This document shows, piece by piece, positions 1 through 11,135 of a stretch of 64,000 bases of DNA (positions are counted from its first letter, which is position 1; each line of letters opens with the position of its first letter). The notes under the pieces are model-generated. The model was not told the origin of the DNA. It saw only the letters and a program-made list of their open reading frames with translations, and did no database searches. Both the position numbers and the translations under genes were made by a program. The stretch is from Physcomitrium patens (lineage: Eukaryota; Streptophyta; Bryopsida; Funariales; Funariaceae), in assembly GCF_000002425.4 (NCBI RefSeq), contig NC_037261.1, positions 6,658,098 through 6,722,097 on the forward strand, given 5' to 3'.

Positions 1-322
1 CTCTGACTAAAGTTCAATATTACTTGTAGTGGAAGAGCTCCAAGTCAGATATTTTGTTGAGAACACTCACTCTTTCAAGATATATGATACAAAAGATTGA
101 GAGTATTAAGTCTTTCAAGACATATAACAGAGAGAGATTATAACTGTGAATCAAAGGACACTCAATCTTCAAAATGAACTAAGAATCTTGGTAGATGAAC
201 AAGTTTGAAGATGTTCTCACCATATTCTAGGTTATAAAAGTCTTTCGTCCTTTAAATAATTCAGATCAGCTCCTATCTCGCAATTCAATTGTATACAAGC
301 CTAGCCAAGATACAATTGTTAT
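1..322. other. Left flank, no gene seen
   Basis: AT-rich sequence outside the left LTR of the first copia element. A short imperfect duplication occurs near 79-130, where 'tctttcaaga' recurs about 40 bases apart. I see no coding or RNA feature. Confidence 0.5.
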
Positions 323-635
323 TAAAGAATAAATACTTTGAAGTCTCAAAACTTAGCATCAGTAAGGTTGCACAAAAAAGAGAGCATGGAATAAGATGAC
401 TCTTACTTCATACACTTGTTACTTTTAGGTAGTGGTTGCCAATTAACGAGGCCACTTCCATCAATATTACATCCATTTCTACTTCATTCAACTAAATCTT
501 AGCTTCTTTTTTAACCTAGCCGCCACTTACAAATCCTAAAAGCCACTATAGTAATTTCTTTATACTCTTTGCTACCTTTTAATCACTACCAACTTACCTA
601 AGGTAATACCTTTTACTAAGTGACTTATTTCAACA
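323..635 (-). repeat. 3' LTR of copia element 1
   Basis: 313 bp that align end to end with 6078-6389, for example the shared block 'cttcatacacttgttact' and the 'aggtagtggttgcca' block. The element-facing border at 635 ends in CA on the plus strand, which is TG on the element strand. The outer border has TA where TG is expected. Differences between the two LTRs are numerous, so the insertion is old. Confidence 0.85.
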
Positions 636-648
636 CTCCTACTTTGCT
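636..648 (-). other. Polypurine tract of copia element 1
   Basis: On the minus strand the bases directly preceding the 3' LTR read gcaaagtaggag, a purine-rich run in the position where plus-strand DNA synthesis is primed in LTR retrotransposons. Confidence 0.6.
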
Positions 649-653
649 ATTGA

Positions 654-1160
654 TCAAAGCACTTTCAATCCTAATGCCTTTGTCAATATGTTGTGCCTAT
701 CCTTTACTAATGCCTTTGTCAACAAATTAACAAGCATGTCTTTCGTTGCACAATAATTTATATCAATTACTCTCATTTCAATCTTCTTTCTTATGAAGTA
801 ATGTTGAATGTCAATATATTTTGTCCTTGAATGATGCTTGGGATTCTTTGCAAATACAAGACATCCTTGATTGTCACACTCTATTGGAGTTGCTTCCATT
901 TATACATCTCTAATGTCCTCCAAAAGTTGTTTTAGCCATATTGCCTCTATTGCACCATGGCTTGCTGCCATGTACTCTGTCTCCATTGTTGACCTTACAA
1001 TTGTTGGTTGTCTCTTGCAATTCCATGATATAGCTCCTACTCCAACAAAAAACACATACCCCATTGTTGATCTTCTATCATTTGTATCTCCAGTCCAATC
1101 CGCATCACAATAACCATACAAAGTAATATTATTACTTCCAAGGCACAATTTGATGTTCAA
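654..1160 (-). pseudogene. Copia RNase H domain, broken
   Basis: This is the last pol domain, which removes the RNA strand during reverse transcription. The minus-strand reading shows the copia RNase H signature 'GYCDADWTGDTNDRRSTMGY' followed by 'SWNCKRQPTIVRSTMETEY', and after an in-frame stop near 900 the motif 'CDNQGCLVFAKNPKHHSRTKYID'-like region with its conserved histidines (not written in full). The stop between the halves is TAA, one C-to-T step from CAA. The C terminus carries a small internal duplication, with 'TKAL' appearing twice, just before the polypurine tract. It follows the RT at 1173-2189 in the same direction. Confidence 0.85.
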
Positions 1161-1172
1161 AGTGCCTTTTAA

Positions 1173-2189
1173 TTACCTCATGAATCTTTTGATGGTTTTC
1201 CAATGGATTGATGCAGCCTTTAACATGTGTTGGCTCACAACACTCATCGTATATGCAAGATCCACCCTTGTGCCAACCATTGCATACATTAATGAACCCA
1301 CTACTACCTTGTATGGAATTCCTTGCATTTCACTTTCAACTTCAGCAAATTCTTCATCCGTGAGCTTCATCAACTTCAAATTGGCCTCCAAAGGTGTTCC
1401 AATAGGCTTACACTCCTCCATATTGAATTGTTTCAACACCTCTTCAATGTACTTGCTTTGGCTTATTGTAATAGTCTTCTTAGTATGATCTCTTACAAAC
1501 TCCACTTCTAAACAATAGTGAAGCTCTTCCAAATCACTCATCTGATACTCTCTTTCTAACTTTGCCTTCAACTAATCCATCATCTTCATAGTATTGGTTA
1601 AGATAATAAGATCATCAACATATAAGATGACAATCAATATGAATTCATTTGATTGCATCACATACAAGGAATGATCAGCCTCTTTCTTTACAAATCCTTC
1701 AGTTACAAAGAATGTATCAATGTGTTGGTACTATGACCTTGGAGATTGCTTAAGTCCATACAAAGATTTTCTCAACTTACAAACAAGATGTTGATTGCCT
1801 TCTTATACAAATCCTTGAGGTTGATCCATGTAGATGTCTTCTTTCAAGCTTCTATTCAAGAATGCCGTCTTCACATCCATTTGATGTATCTCCAAGTCCA
1901 TTGCTGCCCCAATTGAAACAATGGTTCTAATGGTGGTGAATTTGGCCACAAGAGCAAATGTTTCATTGAAATCAACTCCAGCAACTTGTAAATATCCTTT
2001 GGCAACCAATCTAGCCTTGTATCTCACAATATCATCCATTGCATCTCTTTTGGTTCTAAACACCCACTTACAACTAATTGAAGATCGATTTGGTGGAAGT
2101 TGAATCAATTCCCATGTTTCATTGTCAATGAGTGATTTGTATTTTTCTTCCATAGCATTCTCCCACTTCATAGCATCCGTGGATTTCAT
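1173..2189 (-). pseudogene. Copia reverse transcriptase, broken
   Basis: Copia-type RNA-dependent DNA polymerase. The N-terminal part (2189-1803) contains 'NETWELIQLPPNRSSISCKW' and 'HQMDVKTAFLNRSLKEDIYM', both typical of copia RT. The catalytic YVDD box is at 1611-1622 on the minus strand and is intact. The C-terminal part (1571-1173) has the usual 'LEELHYCLEVEF' and 'GSLMYAMVGTRVDLAY' blocks. The two halves are out of phase or separated by stops between about 1571 and 1803, including a stop just after the YVDD segment. It lies between integrase and RNase H in copia order, and no functional product is expected. Confidence 0.88.
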
Positions 2190-2389
2190 TGTATTATATA
2201 ATAGATGAGCAAGAAGAGTAATATTGGCATATTCTTCACTTACTTGAGAAAAAATATGGTCCTTCGACTATTCACCACATGGTTTTCTTTTTCTCAAAGG
2301 ATATCTTCTTTCATTTGGTGAGGCTTCATCTTCTTCCACTTCATGCTCTCTTCTAAGATTCTTCTTCCTTAAACCTTATTTTTTCTCAC

Positions 2390-3115
2390 TTAAAGGTTGA
2401 TACTTGTAGATTAGATATTAATTTGTTTTTAAAAGATATTGATAAAATATACTAATAGTCCATAGAATAGACAATTTAGAAAGATAGATGATTGATTTAG
2501 TTATTAAAAGTAGTTAATAACAAAATTACAGTTAGAATTTGGAAAATCAGGGAAAATTATATAGGAGTTGTAGAAGTTAGTTTAAGGACTAGATTATGAT
2601 AGTCATGAGCCAGGGTAATCTTGGTGCTCCCTCTTTGTTTCTTTATTGTTGAAGAGTAATAGATAGTTTCTGAATACTAAGAAGTGAGTCTGTGGAATAA
2701 ATCAAAGATTGATTTATGAGTTATTGATTATGTAATTGGAGTACTATGTGATTGAATTATATGAAAAGTTATTGAAAGATTGATTATGGATGGAAGATTA
2801 TGATTGTTGTTTATTGAGAGTTGTGTGTGTTTTGATAGAAGAAGTCTATGATTATAAAAATTGTGTGAATCCAGCTTGATTGGAGTGAAGTCTATTATTT
2901 TTGATATTGGATGGAATTTATGTATTTTGAGAGATCTTTTGACAGTGCAGGGTTGCACTGTGTTATTATCAGTTGATGAAGAAATATTATTATTGGAAGA
3001 AAGCATTGTAGTATTTCTTGGTATTTTTAATGGTTTGAAATATAGTTACTTGTGTGACCCTAACAAGTAGAACTCATGCGCTTAGTCTTTCTTTACATTT
3101 GGACCTCCCTCTACA
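2390..3115. other. Non-matching segment inside copia pol, possible nested fragment
   Basis: Between the integrase C-terminal region (3325-3528) and the RT linker (near 2190-2390) is about 0.7 kb that does not read as copia pol in any frame I could follow. A minus-strand frame at 2728-3006 is open and contains 'PIKLDSHNFYNHRLLLSKHT', which faintly resembles the start of another copia Gag. The stretch may therefore be a piece of a different retroelement. No target-site duplication or clear terminal motif was found. Confidence 0.35.
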
Positions 3116-3239
3116 AGTTTATTCTGAAAGAAATTTGTAGCATATAAAATGATAATTATAATATTCTTCATCATCATCATTATCATTGATATTTTCATTG
3201 TATTCATTGCTAGTTCTAACAATTGAAGGCATACTATGG

Positions 3240-4230
3240 TCTATCTTCTTTGGCACTTCACCTTAATTTGTATTTCTTCCATCTTCATTGTCACCATCAT
3301 CTTTTTCTTCTTTCTTGCTGAAATTCATGATGTGTCTACAAACACACCATTACTCCTATTTACATACATCTCCAAGTGCTCAAAAGTACTCTTATGCTCA
3401 AAAAACTCAACATCACGACTTTTGATGATCTTCTTGGTTTCTAAACACATTAGCCTGTATGCCTTTGTACCTTCACAATATCCAACAAATATACATTTTG
3501 TACTCTTTGCATCAAGTTTGGACCTCATGCAATTTGATATCTTTGCATAAGCAATACATCCAAAGATCTTTGTGTGTGAAACACAAGGTTTCTTGCCACT
3601 CTAAGCTTCTTGTGGAGTCACTGATGTGATTGCACTTGTAGAGCACCTATTCATTGTGTACACTGAAGTAACCATGGCTTCAATCTAATATTCATGCCCA
3701 AGGTATTGTATATGAAGCATATTCCTTGTCATCTCCACAATGGTACAATTTACTCTTTCAGAAACTCTATTTTGTTGTGGACTGTAAGGAGTAGAGGTTT
3801 GTCTTGCAACACCTTGAATCTTCAAGAATTCATCAAAATGCTTTAACATGTATTCACCTCCATTATCTGAGTGCAATACTTTGATCTTACTCTCATATTA
3901 TTTTTCTACAAGAGCTTTAAACTCTTCAAACCTTGAAAAGCACTCACTCTTAGCTTTAATGATATAAATCCACATTTTTCTTGAAAAATCATCAATAAAT
4001 GTGACAAAGTACCTTGCTCCTCTAATAGATGGTGTCTTCATTGGTCTATAAACATCAAAATACACAATCTTCAATAATTTGGTTGCACGTACTGCAACTC
4101 CTTTTGGAAATGAATTCTTTTGTTGTTTGCCTTATATATAACCTTCACAAGCAAGTGTTATGGCATTGTGGCTAAAATGACCAAGATCCAAGCCACTTAC
4201 CATGGATTAAAGCTCCTTCATGCATTTGGC
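3240..4230 (-). pseudogene. Copia integrase, broken
   Basis: The integrase inserts the cDNA into the host genome. On the minus strand 3876-3685 reads 'HSDNGGEYMLKHF' and 'TPYSPQQNRVSERVN', the central and C-terminal catalytic region with the second aspartate and the glutamate of DDE. Upstream (4030-3880) are remnants of the first catalytic segment. Downstream, 3528-3325 holds the copia-specific 'KLDAKSTKCIFVGYCEGTKAYR' block (cited in part), which follows the core in this family. Stops occur between these blocks. The order protease, integrase, RT distinguishes copia from gypsy. Confidence 0.85.
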
Positions 4231-4232
4231 AT

Positions 4233-4720
4233 TTAAATGTCCAAGTCATTGATGTTAGATTCCAAACTTGACTTGGTCTTGTGAAAAATTAGAGAAACAA
4301 CCACTTCAACTCCATTCACCTTCTTACAATTGATGAAGTAGAGATTTCCATCTCTAAGGCCTTTGGCAACATGTTGTTCATCCATTGTCTTCACAAAGCA
4401 TCCATTCATATCAAATTGAACCTTACAACCATGTGGTATAAGTTTGCTCACCGAAAAGAGATTCTTTTTCATCTTTGACACATGTAAGACTTCCTTCAAT
4501 TTGATCTTCTTGATTTGGTCCTTCACAACGATTTTCACAATAATTGAGCCCATTCCAATGGCTTATACCATGCCACTGTCTCTCAATCAAACTTTGGTTG
4601 GTAGAATTTCTTCATAAGTATCAAATGAACACTTATATCATATCATGTGCTTAGTAGTACCTGAATCTATAATCCACTTAGACATCTTAGCCATAGAGGC
4701 TCTTTCACTTGCCATGAAAG
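4233..4720 (-). pseudogene. Copia protease and pre-integrase region, broken
   Basis: The aspartic protease active site reads IDSGTT, encoded around 4658-4669 on the minus strand and followed by 'KHM', as in other plant copia elements. An in-frame stop follows shortly after. The open piece 4553-4233 carries 'LKEVLHVSKMKKNLFSVSKL', the conserved pre-integrase (GAG_pre-integrs) segment between protease and integrase. The homologous piece on the plus strand at 59060-59434 can be read in parallel. Confidence 0.85.
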
Positions 4721-4799
4721 CATAGTCATGTTCACCAAATTTATCACAAGCATTGTTTACATTCTCTCTATCTCATTTCTTAGTTTTGCAGCAATTTTT

Positions 4800-5515
4800 A
4801 GCAAAGTGTCATGGTTTTCCATAAATATAGAAATTTCTCATATTGCTCTTTGAACTATCATATTGGTGAGAATAGCTACCTTTGCCTTGTCTTGAGAATA
4901 GATCCAAATCTTCACTATGATGCTCTTTTCCTTTTTTCTTATTTATTTCATAAGTAAGTCTTGACGTGACATTGTTCATAGTAAGCTCCTTCATGTTGAT
5001 GGACTTCAATGCCACAATGAGGTAGTTGTAGGACTTGGGAAGGCTCATGAGTAATGTCAACACAATTTTCTTATCATCAACTGGTGTGTCAACAACTGTT
5101 AGTTGATTTGCAAGTACTTTTATTTTATTGACATGAGCCATGAGGTCATCTCCTTCTTCCATTTTTACTTTTAAGAACTTCTTTCTTGTCCATAGAATAT
5201 TGGCAACATTTCTACTCTCATAGATATTGTAAACAGTCTTTCATGCTTCCGTTGCTCGAGTGCAAGCAATTACATGTGAAAAGTTGGCATCATTAAGATT
5301 TGTTGCAATCATACCAAAAGCCTTCCTTTCATGTCATTAGTACTCCTTCTTCACCTTCACATCAGCATCGTCATATGAAGGGTCTTCACTTTCATCAACA
5401 ATGTCCCAAAGATCTAATGAAGCCAACTAGAGCTCCATTTCTTTCTTCCAATGGTAGAAGTTGTCACCCCTAAACTTCTCAATTACTCTCAAATCCTCAC
5501 CTTCACTTCCAACCA
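4800..5515 (-). pseudogene. Copia gag, broken
   Basis: The likely start is the ATG at 5515-5513 on the minus strand, giving 'MVGSEGEDLRVIEKFRGDNF' with the 'FYHWKKEMELQL' motif typical of the copia Gag N terminus (UBN2-like). A frame change occurs before 5162, after which 5162-4809 is open with 'DLMAHVNKIKVLANQL' and 'KIVLTLLMSLPKSYN'. Near 4810-4850 is the nucleocapsid zinc knuckle, but its first two cysteines read as phenylalanine and tyrosine and a stop falls inside it. The bases are consistent with G-to-A change of Cys codons. The product would be the capsid/nucleocapsid protein. Confidence 0.85.
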
Positions 5516-6060
5516 TATCTAAAGAAGGGGGTATATCAAAGTAAATTAAGAAAAAAGAATAATGAACTCTCAAAATCAACAAGAAAATTTTGTTGCTTTA
5601 GAAACCTAGAATGCCTTCTTAATGAGTAAACTATTATTTACACTCTTCAATCATTCTCAACTTTACTTATAAGACTTCTCACAAGTTTGATAACCTCTTG
5701 AATAAGCTTTGTCTCTCTTTAATTACCTCTCTTCTTTCACAAAACACTTCTAACTTCACAAAGCACCTCTTATCACAATAAGTGGATTTTTTAAAGAGAT
5801 TAATACATAAAAGCACAAAGTTAAAGTACCAATGATGAAACTCAGCAAAGAAATACAACACAAGTGTCCTTAAACATCAATCTAACAACCTCTAAGATTA
5901 TGAATGCACTTAACAACAAGTAAGAACATAACTACATCAACAATTAGATGTAAAAAGAGATTTAAAAGATACCAAACTCTAACATTAGCAACAACCATAA
6001 GATCTACTCTTAATACTGACAAAGACTTCAAAGAACTTCAAGACTCACAACTAAAGGTAT
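5516..6060 (-). other. Leader of copia element 1
   Basis: About 545 bases between the primer-binding site and the gag start on the minus strand. No long ORF. This corresponds to the untranslated leader, where the packaging signal would lie. Confidence 0.6.
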
Positions 6061-6077
6061 ATGGGCCCATAACCTAT
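6061..6077 (-). other. Primer-binding site, half-tRNA(iMet) type
   Basis: The minus strand reads ataggttatgggcccat immediately inside the LTR. This is complementary to the anticodon stem-loop of plant initiator tRNA-Met (ggcccataacc, anticodon CAU), not to the 3' end of a tRNA. Priming by a 5' half of tRNA(iMet) is the mechanism known for Drosophila copia and several copia-class elements. The same motif recurs at 56829-56844 in the second copy. Confidence 0.8.
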
Positions 6078-6389
6078 TGAAGAACAAGGACTTTGAAGTC
6101 ACAATACTTAACATCAGTAAGGTTGCATACAAAAGGGAGTATCGATTAAGATGACCCTTACTTCATACACTTGTTACTTATAGGTAGTGGTTGCCAACCA
6201 ACGAGGCAACTTCCATCGATGTTACATCCATTTTTACTTCATTCAACTAAACCCTAAGTTCTTTCTTAACCTAGCTACCATCTATAAATTCTAAAAGCCA
6301 CCATAGTAACTTCCTTATATTCTTTGCTACCTTTTGACCACTAGCAACTTATCTAAGGTAATACCTTTATTAAATGACTTACTTTAATA
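6078..6389 (-). repeat. 5' LTR of copia element 1
   Basis: 312 bp, colinear with the left copy at 323-635. The inner border has TG on the plus strand (CA on the element strand) directly before the primer site. The outer end reads TAATA instead of CAACA, two C-to-T type changes. Confidence 0.85.
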
Positions 6390-7313
6390 ATTTTCATATG
6401 TTGTTCAATGCGCTATTATCTTCTTATCAATCCTCATTCCTAAAGTCAAAATTTTGAAAATAACATATAAAAAAATAAATACTAAATTCACATCAACTCA
6501 TGAATGCTAGACATCCCAAGTCCATAGCAAAAGATTTGGACTTCCACTAGGTTATTATCATAAGTTATAGTATCTACAATATTCAATCTTCTTCAAAATC
6601 TAAAACCTCTTGATTTTTTATGTGCTTGCATAGGATACACTAAACATGGCCTTATGATCAAGCCTATTATCTGGCTTTCGGACATCACCTCGAGCACTAT
6701 ACTTGAAATATAAAAAACTATTATAATAATCTTGGAACCAAAAGAAAGAAAAAACCATGGGATTACCTATTGTCCGCAGTTCCTCACTCTCACGTTGTTT
6801 GCATGCAACATAGAGATGTCACGGCGTCATATATGCAAGCACAAATTTGAGCAATTCAAAGCGATGAGAGACCAAACTGCTCGGAGGATTTTACTACGAG
6901 AGGACAAAAGGAAGTGAACAAGGAAAAGAAGATTTGTGGTATACTTGAAATCTTGGATGGCTCAAATGAAAAGAACATTGATGGATTATATCACCCAAGA
7001 GATGATAATGCACTTTCTAATAAACAATGGTGTATTCTGGGTGTGTAGTGTTGTGATTTGTGGCCACACCAGCTGAGGTTACATATGGACAGTACACCAT
7101 AAAACATGATTCTATAGTTTTGAAATTTGACACTAATTGGCCCAAGCCTAAAATGCTGATTTTTTGGCAATGTAAAAGAATGACCTCTTTAAGAAGAAGA
7201 CAACCCATTTCCAAAGCCACAAGGCCTATATCTCTCATACAATAGGAGGCACCATTTCAAAGGTTACAATGTATTTCAGGAAATCATGAGGATGATAATA
7301 TCATGAAACATTG

Positions 7314-7316
<3 letters not shown>

Positions 7317-7348
<32 letters not shown>
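7317..7348. repeat. (TA)n microsatellite
   Basis: Uninterrupted alternating A/T of about 32 bases. Confidence 0.95.
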
Positions 7349-7350
<2 letters not shown>

Positions 7351-9257
7351 CAACAATGAAGTTGATGAGAACTTACAAAATATTATCATGCCGTGATGTA
7401 TTTAAGTCTAGTAGTAGACATATCTGACAAATACTAACATCAAGTGCATGAGAAAAGGGCATCCTTGAGCAATGCTGGTTAATTCCACATCACCCACTAG
7501 ATGGCATCCACTCACATTTAACAACCATAGTTCGTGATATCCTTGACCTATTACAATTAATCCATTGTCCTATATTCTGCTAAGTCAGCATCCAACATCA
7601 TAAACGAGTTAAGTAAACTAGTTGAACATGAACTCTTCTATGATGGGATGAAGCTTTAAAACAAATTCATTCACTATGTAGATTACAATCATAAATGTTC
7701 ACAACAGGTTGAAAGATACATGTCACAAAAACGGAGACTAAGATTTGTTAGCTTCTTACAATAAGCTCGAAATACCACTTGGCTATAACCTATTGTAATA
7801 GTACCATTAAATAATAAAAAAAATACTAATTTTTATAAAATATTAATATTTGAATTTAGATATTAATATTTAAAATTTAGAATTTAGATATTACTAAATT
7901 TTTACCAAAAATATTATAGATGTAATATACAATAATAAAATATGTTTGTTTATAGATTATAATTCTAATTATAATAAAATTAAGATTCATTTCAAAGACC
8001 AATATAAAATAAAATTTATTTTTAATTAAAGTGATTAAGTATATTTTTTTCTTTTTTAGAAAAGAGAGTCAACTTATTTATCAAAATATAATGAATTGGA
8101 TAATTAGAGACCTATTAATCATGTTTAAAAATATCATTTTAAAAAAATTACTTGAATAAATTATTTTGAATTTAAAAAACAAATTCTAATAATGATTTTT
8201 TTAGAATCCAAATAAATAACATATTTTAGAACTATTTTTTATTTTCTTAGTTTTATAATTTGTTTTTAAAAATAAATTATGAAATATTGTAAAATTATTT
8301 TTTTATATAGATAAATTGCCACATAATATTACAAGGAATATTATATTATTTAATAAATAAATTTAGCTTAATATTAGTAATATAATGATTCTGATTTTAG
8401 AATTAGTTATAATGATTTAATTAAATTTTTTCAAAAAATTATAACATTTTTTATCAATATATTAAACATTTATTCATATAGATAAGTAGTCCATGTATGA
8501 AAAATTTACCAAAAGAAGAAAAATGTAGCACTAGATGCCCTTGTAGAACCAACATAAGTATAAAAAATAAAAAAAAATAAAAAATAAAAATCATTGTCTC
8601 GTTTTTTAAAAGTAATTATAATTACAAGAATTTTAAAAGATACAACTAGTTGAGATAAGATAGTGAACAATTTATACTTATTTCAACTTCATCGATGCAA
8701 ATGATAATGGCATTCTTTCATTAATGATAGTCAACAACCACTATATCCCTCAGTTAATTATAGTGTTTATTGGCAATACCATGATTATTGTATAATAATT
8801 GTCATTAATTAGATTAATAAATTAAATTATTCTAATAAGAATTAAATTTAATTAATAGAAATAGTGTGTATAATAAACAACAAGCAATAGAAGAAAAGAA
8901 GAATCCTATTTGGTTTTTGATTAAGTCTGAAGGTAAGATTGAAGCTATTACATTTCTTTGTAGTCCAAAGTGAGGCAATAATTATGAGTTGCTAGATATT
9001 GTACAATGTTTTGATATAAATTAAGCTATACATTTCAATTTAAAGTTTGGTCTTACATTTTACATTCTTAAATTCATATTCAACACTTAAATTACTACCA
9101 ATAACAAGATTATTGTCCTGGAAAAGACAATTGCCACAAAATAATATAGCTCGGGTATAGTAGTGGCTTTCTTGGTGAAAAAGACATTGTATGAAGGATT
9201 GTATTATAATAAAGAATTAGTGTATAAAAAATTGTTGTATTATTATATGGCTATTAG

Positions 9258-9259
<2 letters not shown>

Positions 9260-9295
<36 letters not shown>
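9260..9295. repeat. (TA)n microsatellite
   Basis: Uninterrupted alternating A/T of about 36 bases. Confidence 0.95.
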
Positions 9296-9298
<3 letters not shown>

Positions 9299-9599
9299 AT
9301 TAAATTAAAAATATGTAGCAAATTATTTTAGAAGTATAGATAATAGTCAAATAGGTAGTAAAACTAGTAAGTGCTAATAGTGTGTCTTTACAAAATAGGC
9401 TTCTACTTACTTTGTACGGCCATAAAAGAGGCAAGACTAAGTAGATAAGAAAATTAACTAGTACAAGCATCTTTAAAGAAAATGAGAATATTTTGTAGCA
9501 AACATTACCTTAAAAAATCAAAAATTGATATCTAAATAAAAATTGGTTGTAAATTAGAGCCAAAATTAGATTCCAAGGTACAAATTCACACACCCAGTG

Positions 9600-10440
9600 A
9601 TTTGAGTTTATTAAGACTTGGTATAAACTTTATAAAGTCAAGATTGTTTTGAAGTGATTTTGGATTTTAAGAAATATTGAATTTTCAAGAATTAGAGTTT
9701 AGAAGATTAATAAAGGTTTTTAAGATTTACAACATCTTTCTAGTTGGATTAAAATAAAATTTTGTATAATAGTATTAGATTTAATTTCTAAAAATTATAG
9801 AAAGTTTAAATGCTATTGAATAGTAAATTATAAAGATGTCAATATTAGAAATTTGGTATTTATATTTTAAAAAAACTCCAACTAGTACCTAAGTGGATTA
9901 TGGAATTTATCTTCTATTTGGTAAGTTTGATCTTTTTCAAATTATTAATATTTAATAATTGAGAGGTATATAAATTTTCAGCCAAAAGCTAAAATTAGAT
10001 TATTAATTATTAAAGTTTTAATTTTTTATAGGATTAGTTAAGAATTTATTTTAGATTTGAGATTTGATTAGATTTTTATTAAGATGTGATTTAGAATTTA
10101 GAAATTTGATCAAGATTTGGTTATGGTTTTTTTAAATATTTAAGATTTTATCAAGAATTTAAGATTTAATTAAAATTTAATTTAATTTTTAAATTAGAAT
10201 TAAAATTTGATTAAGATTTGATTAGAATTTAGCTAGGATTTATTTTAATTTTTTTTATTATTTCTTTAGGATTTTTATAAATTTATTTACGATGTCTTTA
10301 AAAATTATTTAAGACTTCTTTATATTTCTTTTATAATTTTTTAAAGAATTATTTTGGATTTTTACTAAGATTTGATCAAGATTTGATTATGATTTTTAAG
10401 CTTTAATTAGGATTTATTTAAAATTCTATAAAATTAATTA
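9600..10440 (-). repeat. Repeat family Y, partial copy (antisense)
   Basis: The reverse complement aligns in order with 54.95-55.85 kb. For example 'ctagttggatt' followed by 'aaattttg' at about 9740 mirrors 'caaaattttgcttcaatcc' at 55746-55764. It includes the long run of degenerate 'aaatcctaat'-like units (10020-10430), which reads as 'attaagatttgatta' on this strand. No protein coding seen. The borders are approximate. Confidence 0.65.
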
Positions 10441-10629
10441 ATTCTTTGTTGTTAAAATTTCTAATTTATCTTTCATAACTAAGTACTTAATGCATTCTCA
10501 AGCAAGAATTCACATAAAACAACAACAATATATTCTACTACTTAATCAACATCTTCTTATGCTAATTATAATTATTACCCATAATTTGATACTTTTGACA
10601 TCCAATTTTTTTTGTTTAGTTGAGCTATA

Positions 10630-11135
10630 TACTTATATGAAGGCATATTTAAAGGAAGTTCAAGAAAATCAAAAGACTAATATATATGCATATCATAAAA
10701 AATAACTGTAATTCTATATTCTTATAATATCAAGCTTAGTTGCCCTTGTGATAAGTTAGATTACTATAAACTTTGACTATTTTCTATTCATGACCAAATC
10801 AATCTAATTGCATATTAATTACAACTATTGAAATCTAGAAATATCCATCATATGTTCCATGTGTCTCTTCTTAAGCTATATAAGACAATGGATTTATGAA
10901 AAAGAAGACAAATGACAGCCTTATAAAAGTGAACAATAATCAAAAATTTAAAATTAAAGAAGTCTTAGACTCTCAATAACATTGGAATAGGTTAGAATAT
11001 CTTATATATTGGTGCAAATATGATATTATTAAATGTATGTAATAACCTATTATATTTCAAAGATCATCTATATATTATAGAAGAAAAAATATATTTACGT
11101 ATTCTTCAAGCAATATTCTTAATATCATGAACAAG
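10630..11135 (+). pseudogene. Rearranged relic of gypsy pol (C-terminal pol plus integrase N-terminal piece)
   Basis: This stretch is an old copy of parts of the gypsy element at 47.4-53.8 kb. Positions 10636-10700 match 52174-52245 ('atgaaggcatatttaaagga' against 'atgaagacacaattgaagga'). Positions 10738-11020 match about 52300-52590, including the 'ccatgtgtctcttctt' stretch that in the intact copy encodes 'HVSLLEPYKT' before the chromodomain. Positions 11030-11110 then match 51350-51435, which is the integrase N terminus and lies upstream in the intact element, so the order is shuffled. The copy is much more AT-rich than its relative and has no long frame. Confidence 0.75.

Larger units (their letters stand above)
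323..6389 (-). mobile_element. Ty1/copia LTR retrotransposon, degenerate, full length
   Basis: About 6.07 kb, read right to left. It has two LTRs (323-635 and 6078-6389), a primer-binding site just inside the right LTR, gag, protease, integrase, reverse transcriptase and RNase H in copia order, and a polypurine tract next to the left LTR. Every coding domain is interrupted by stops or frame changes, so the copy cannot make its own proteins. The LTR ends have drifted from TG/CA (the right copy's end reads TAATA where the left reads CAACA), and I find no clean target-site duplication. A second, more damaged copy of the same family lies at 56524 to about 60110 on the other strand. The domain order and half-tRNA primer site make the copia assignment secure. 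Confidence 0.9.
6390..9559. other. AT-rich intergenic DNA, no gene seen
   Basis: Sequence right of copia element 1. A slightly richer stretch at 6700-7300 contains a 61-codon frame (6732-6917, plus strand) with several Lys/Arg residues and no recognised family; it is followed by stops. A second mildly GC-richer stretch is near 7430-7760. The rest is AT-rich spacer with two (TA)n arrays. I cannot support a gene here. Confidence 0.5.

Noticed and set aside
5832..6077. Longer copia LTR starting near 5832, after a 'tacca' resembling the usual tRNA-Met primer site
   Set aside because: The two LTR copies show no similarity before 323 and 6078, and the half-tRNA site fits exactly at 6061-6077 and again in the second copy.
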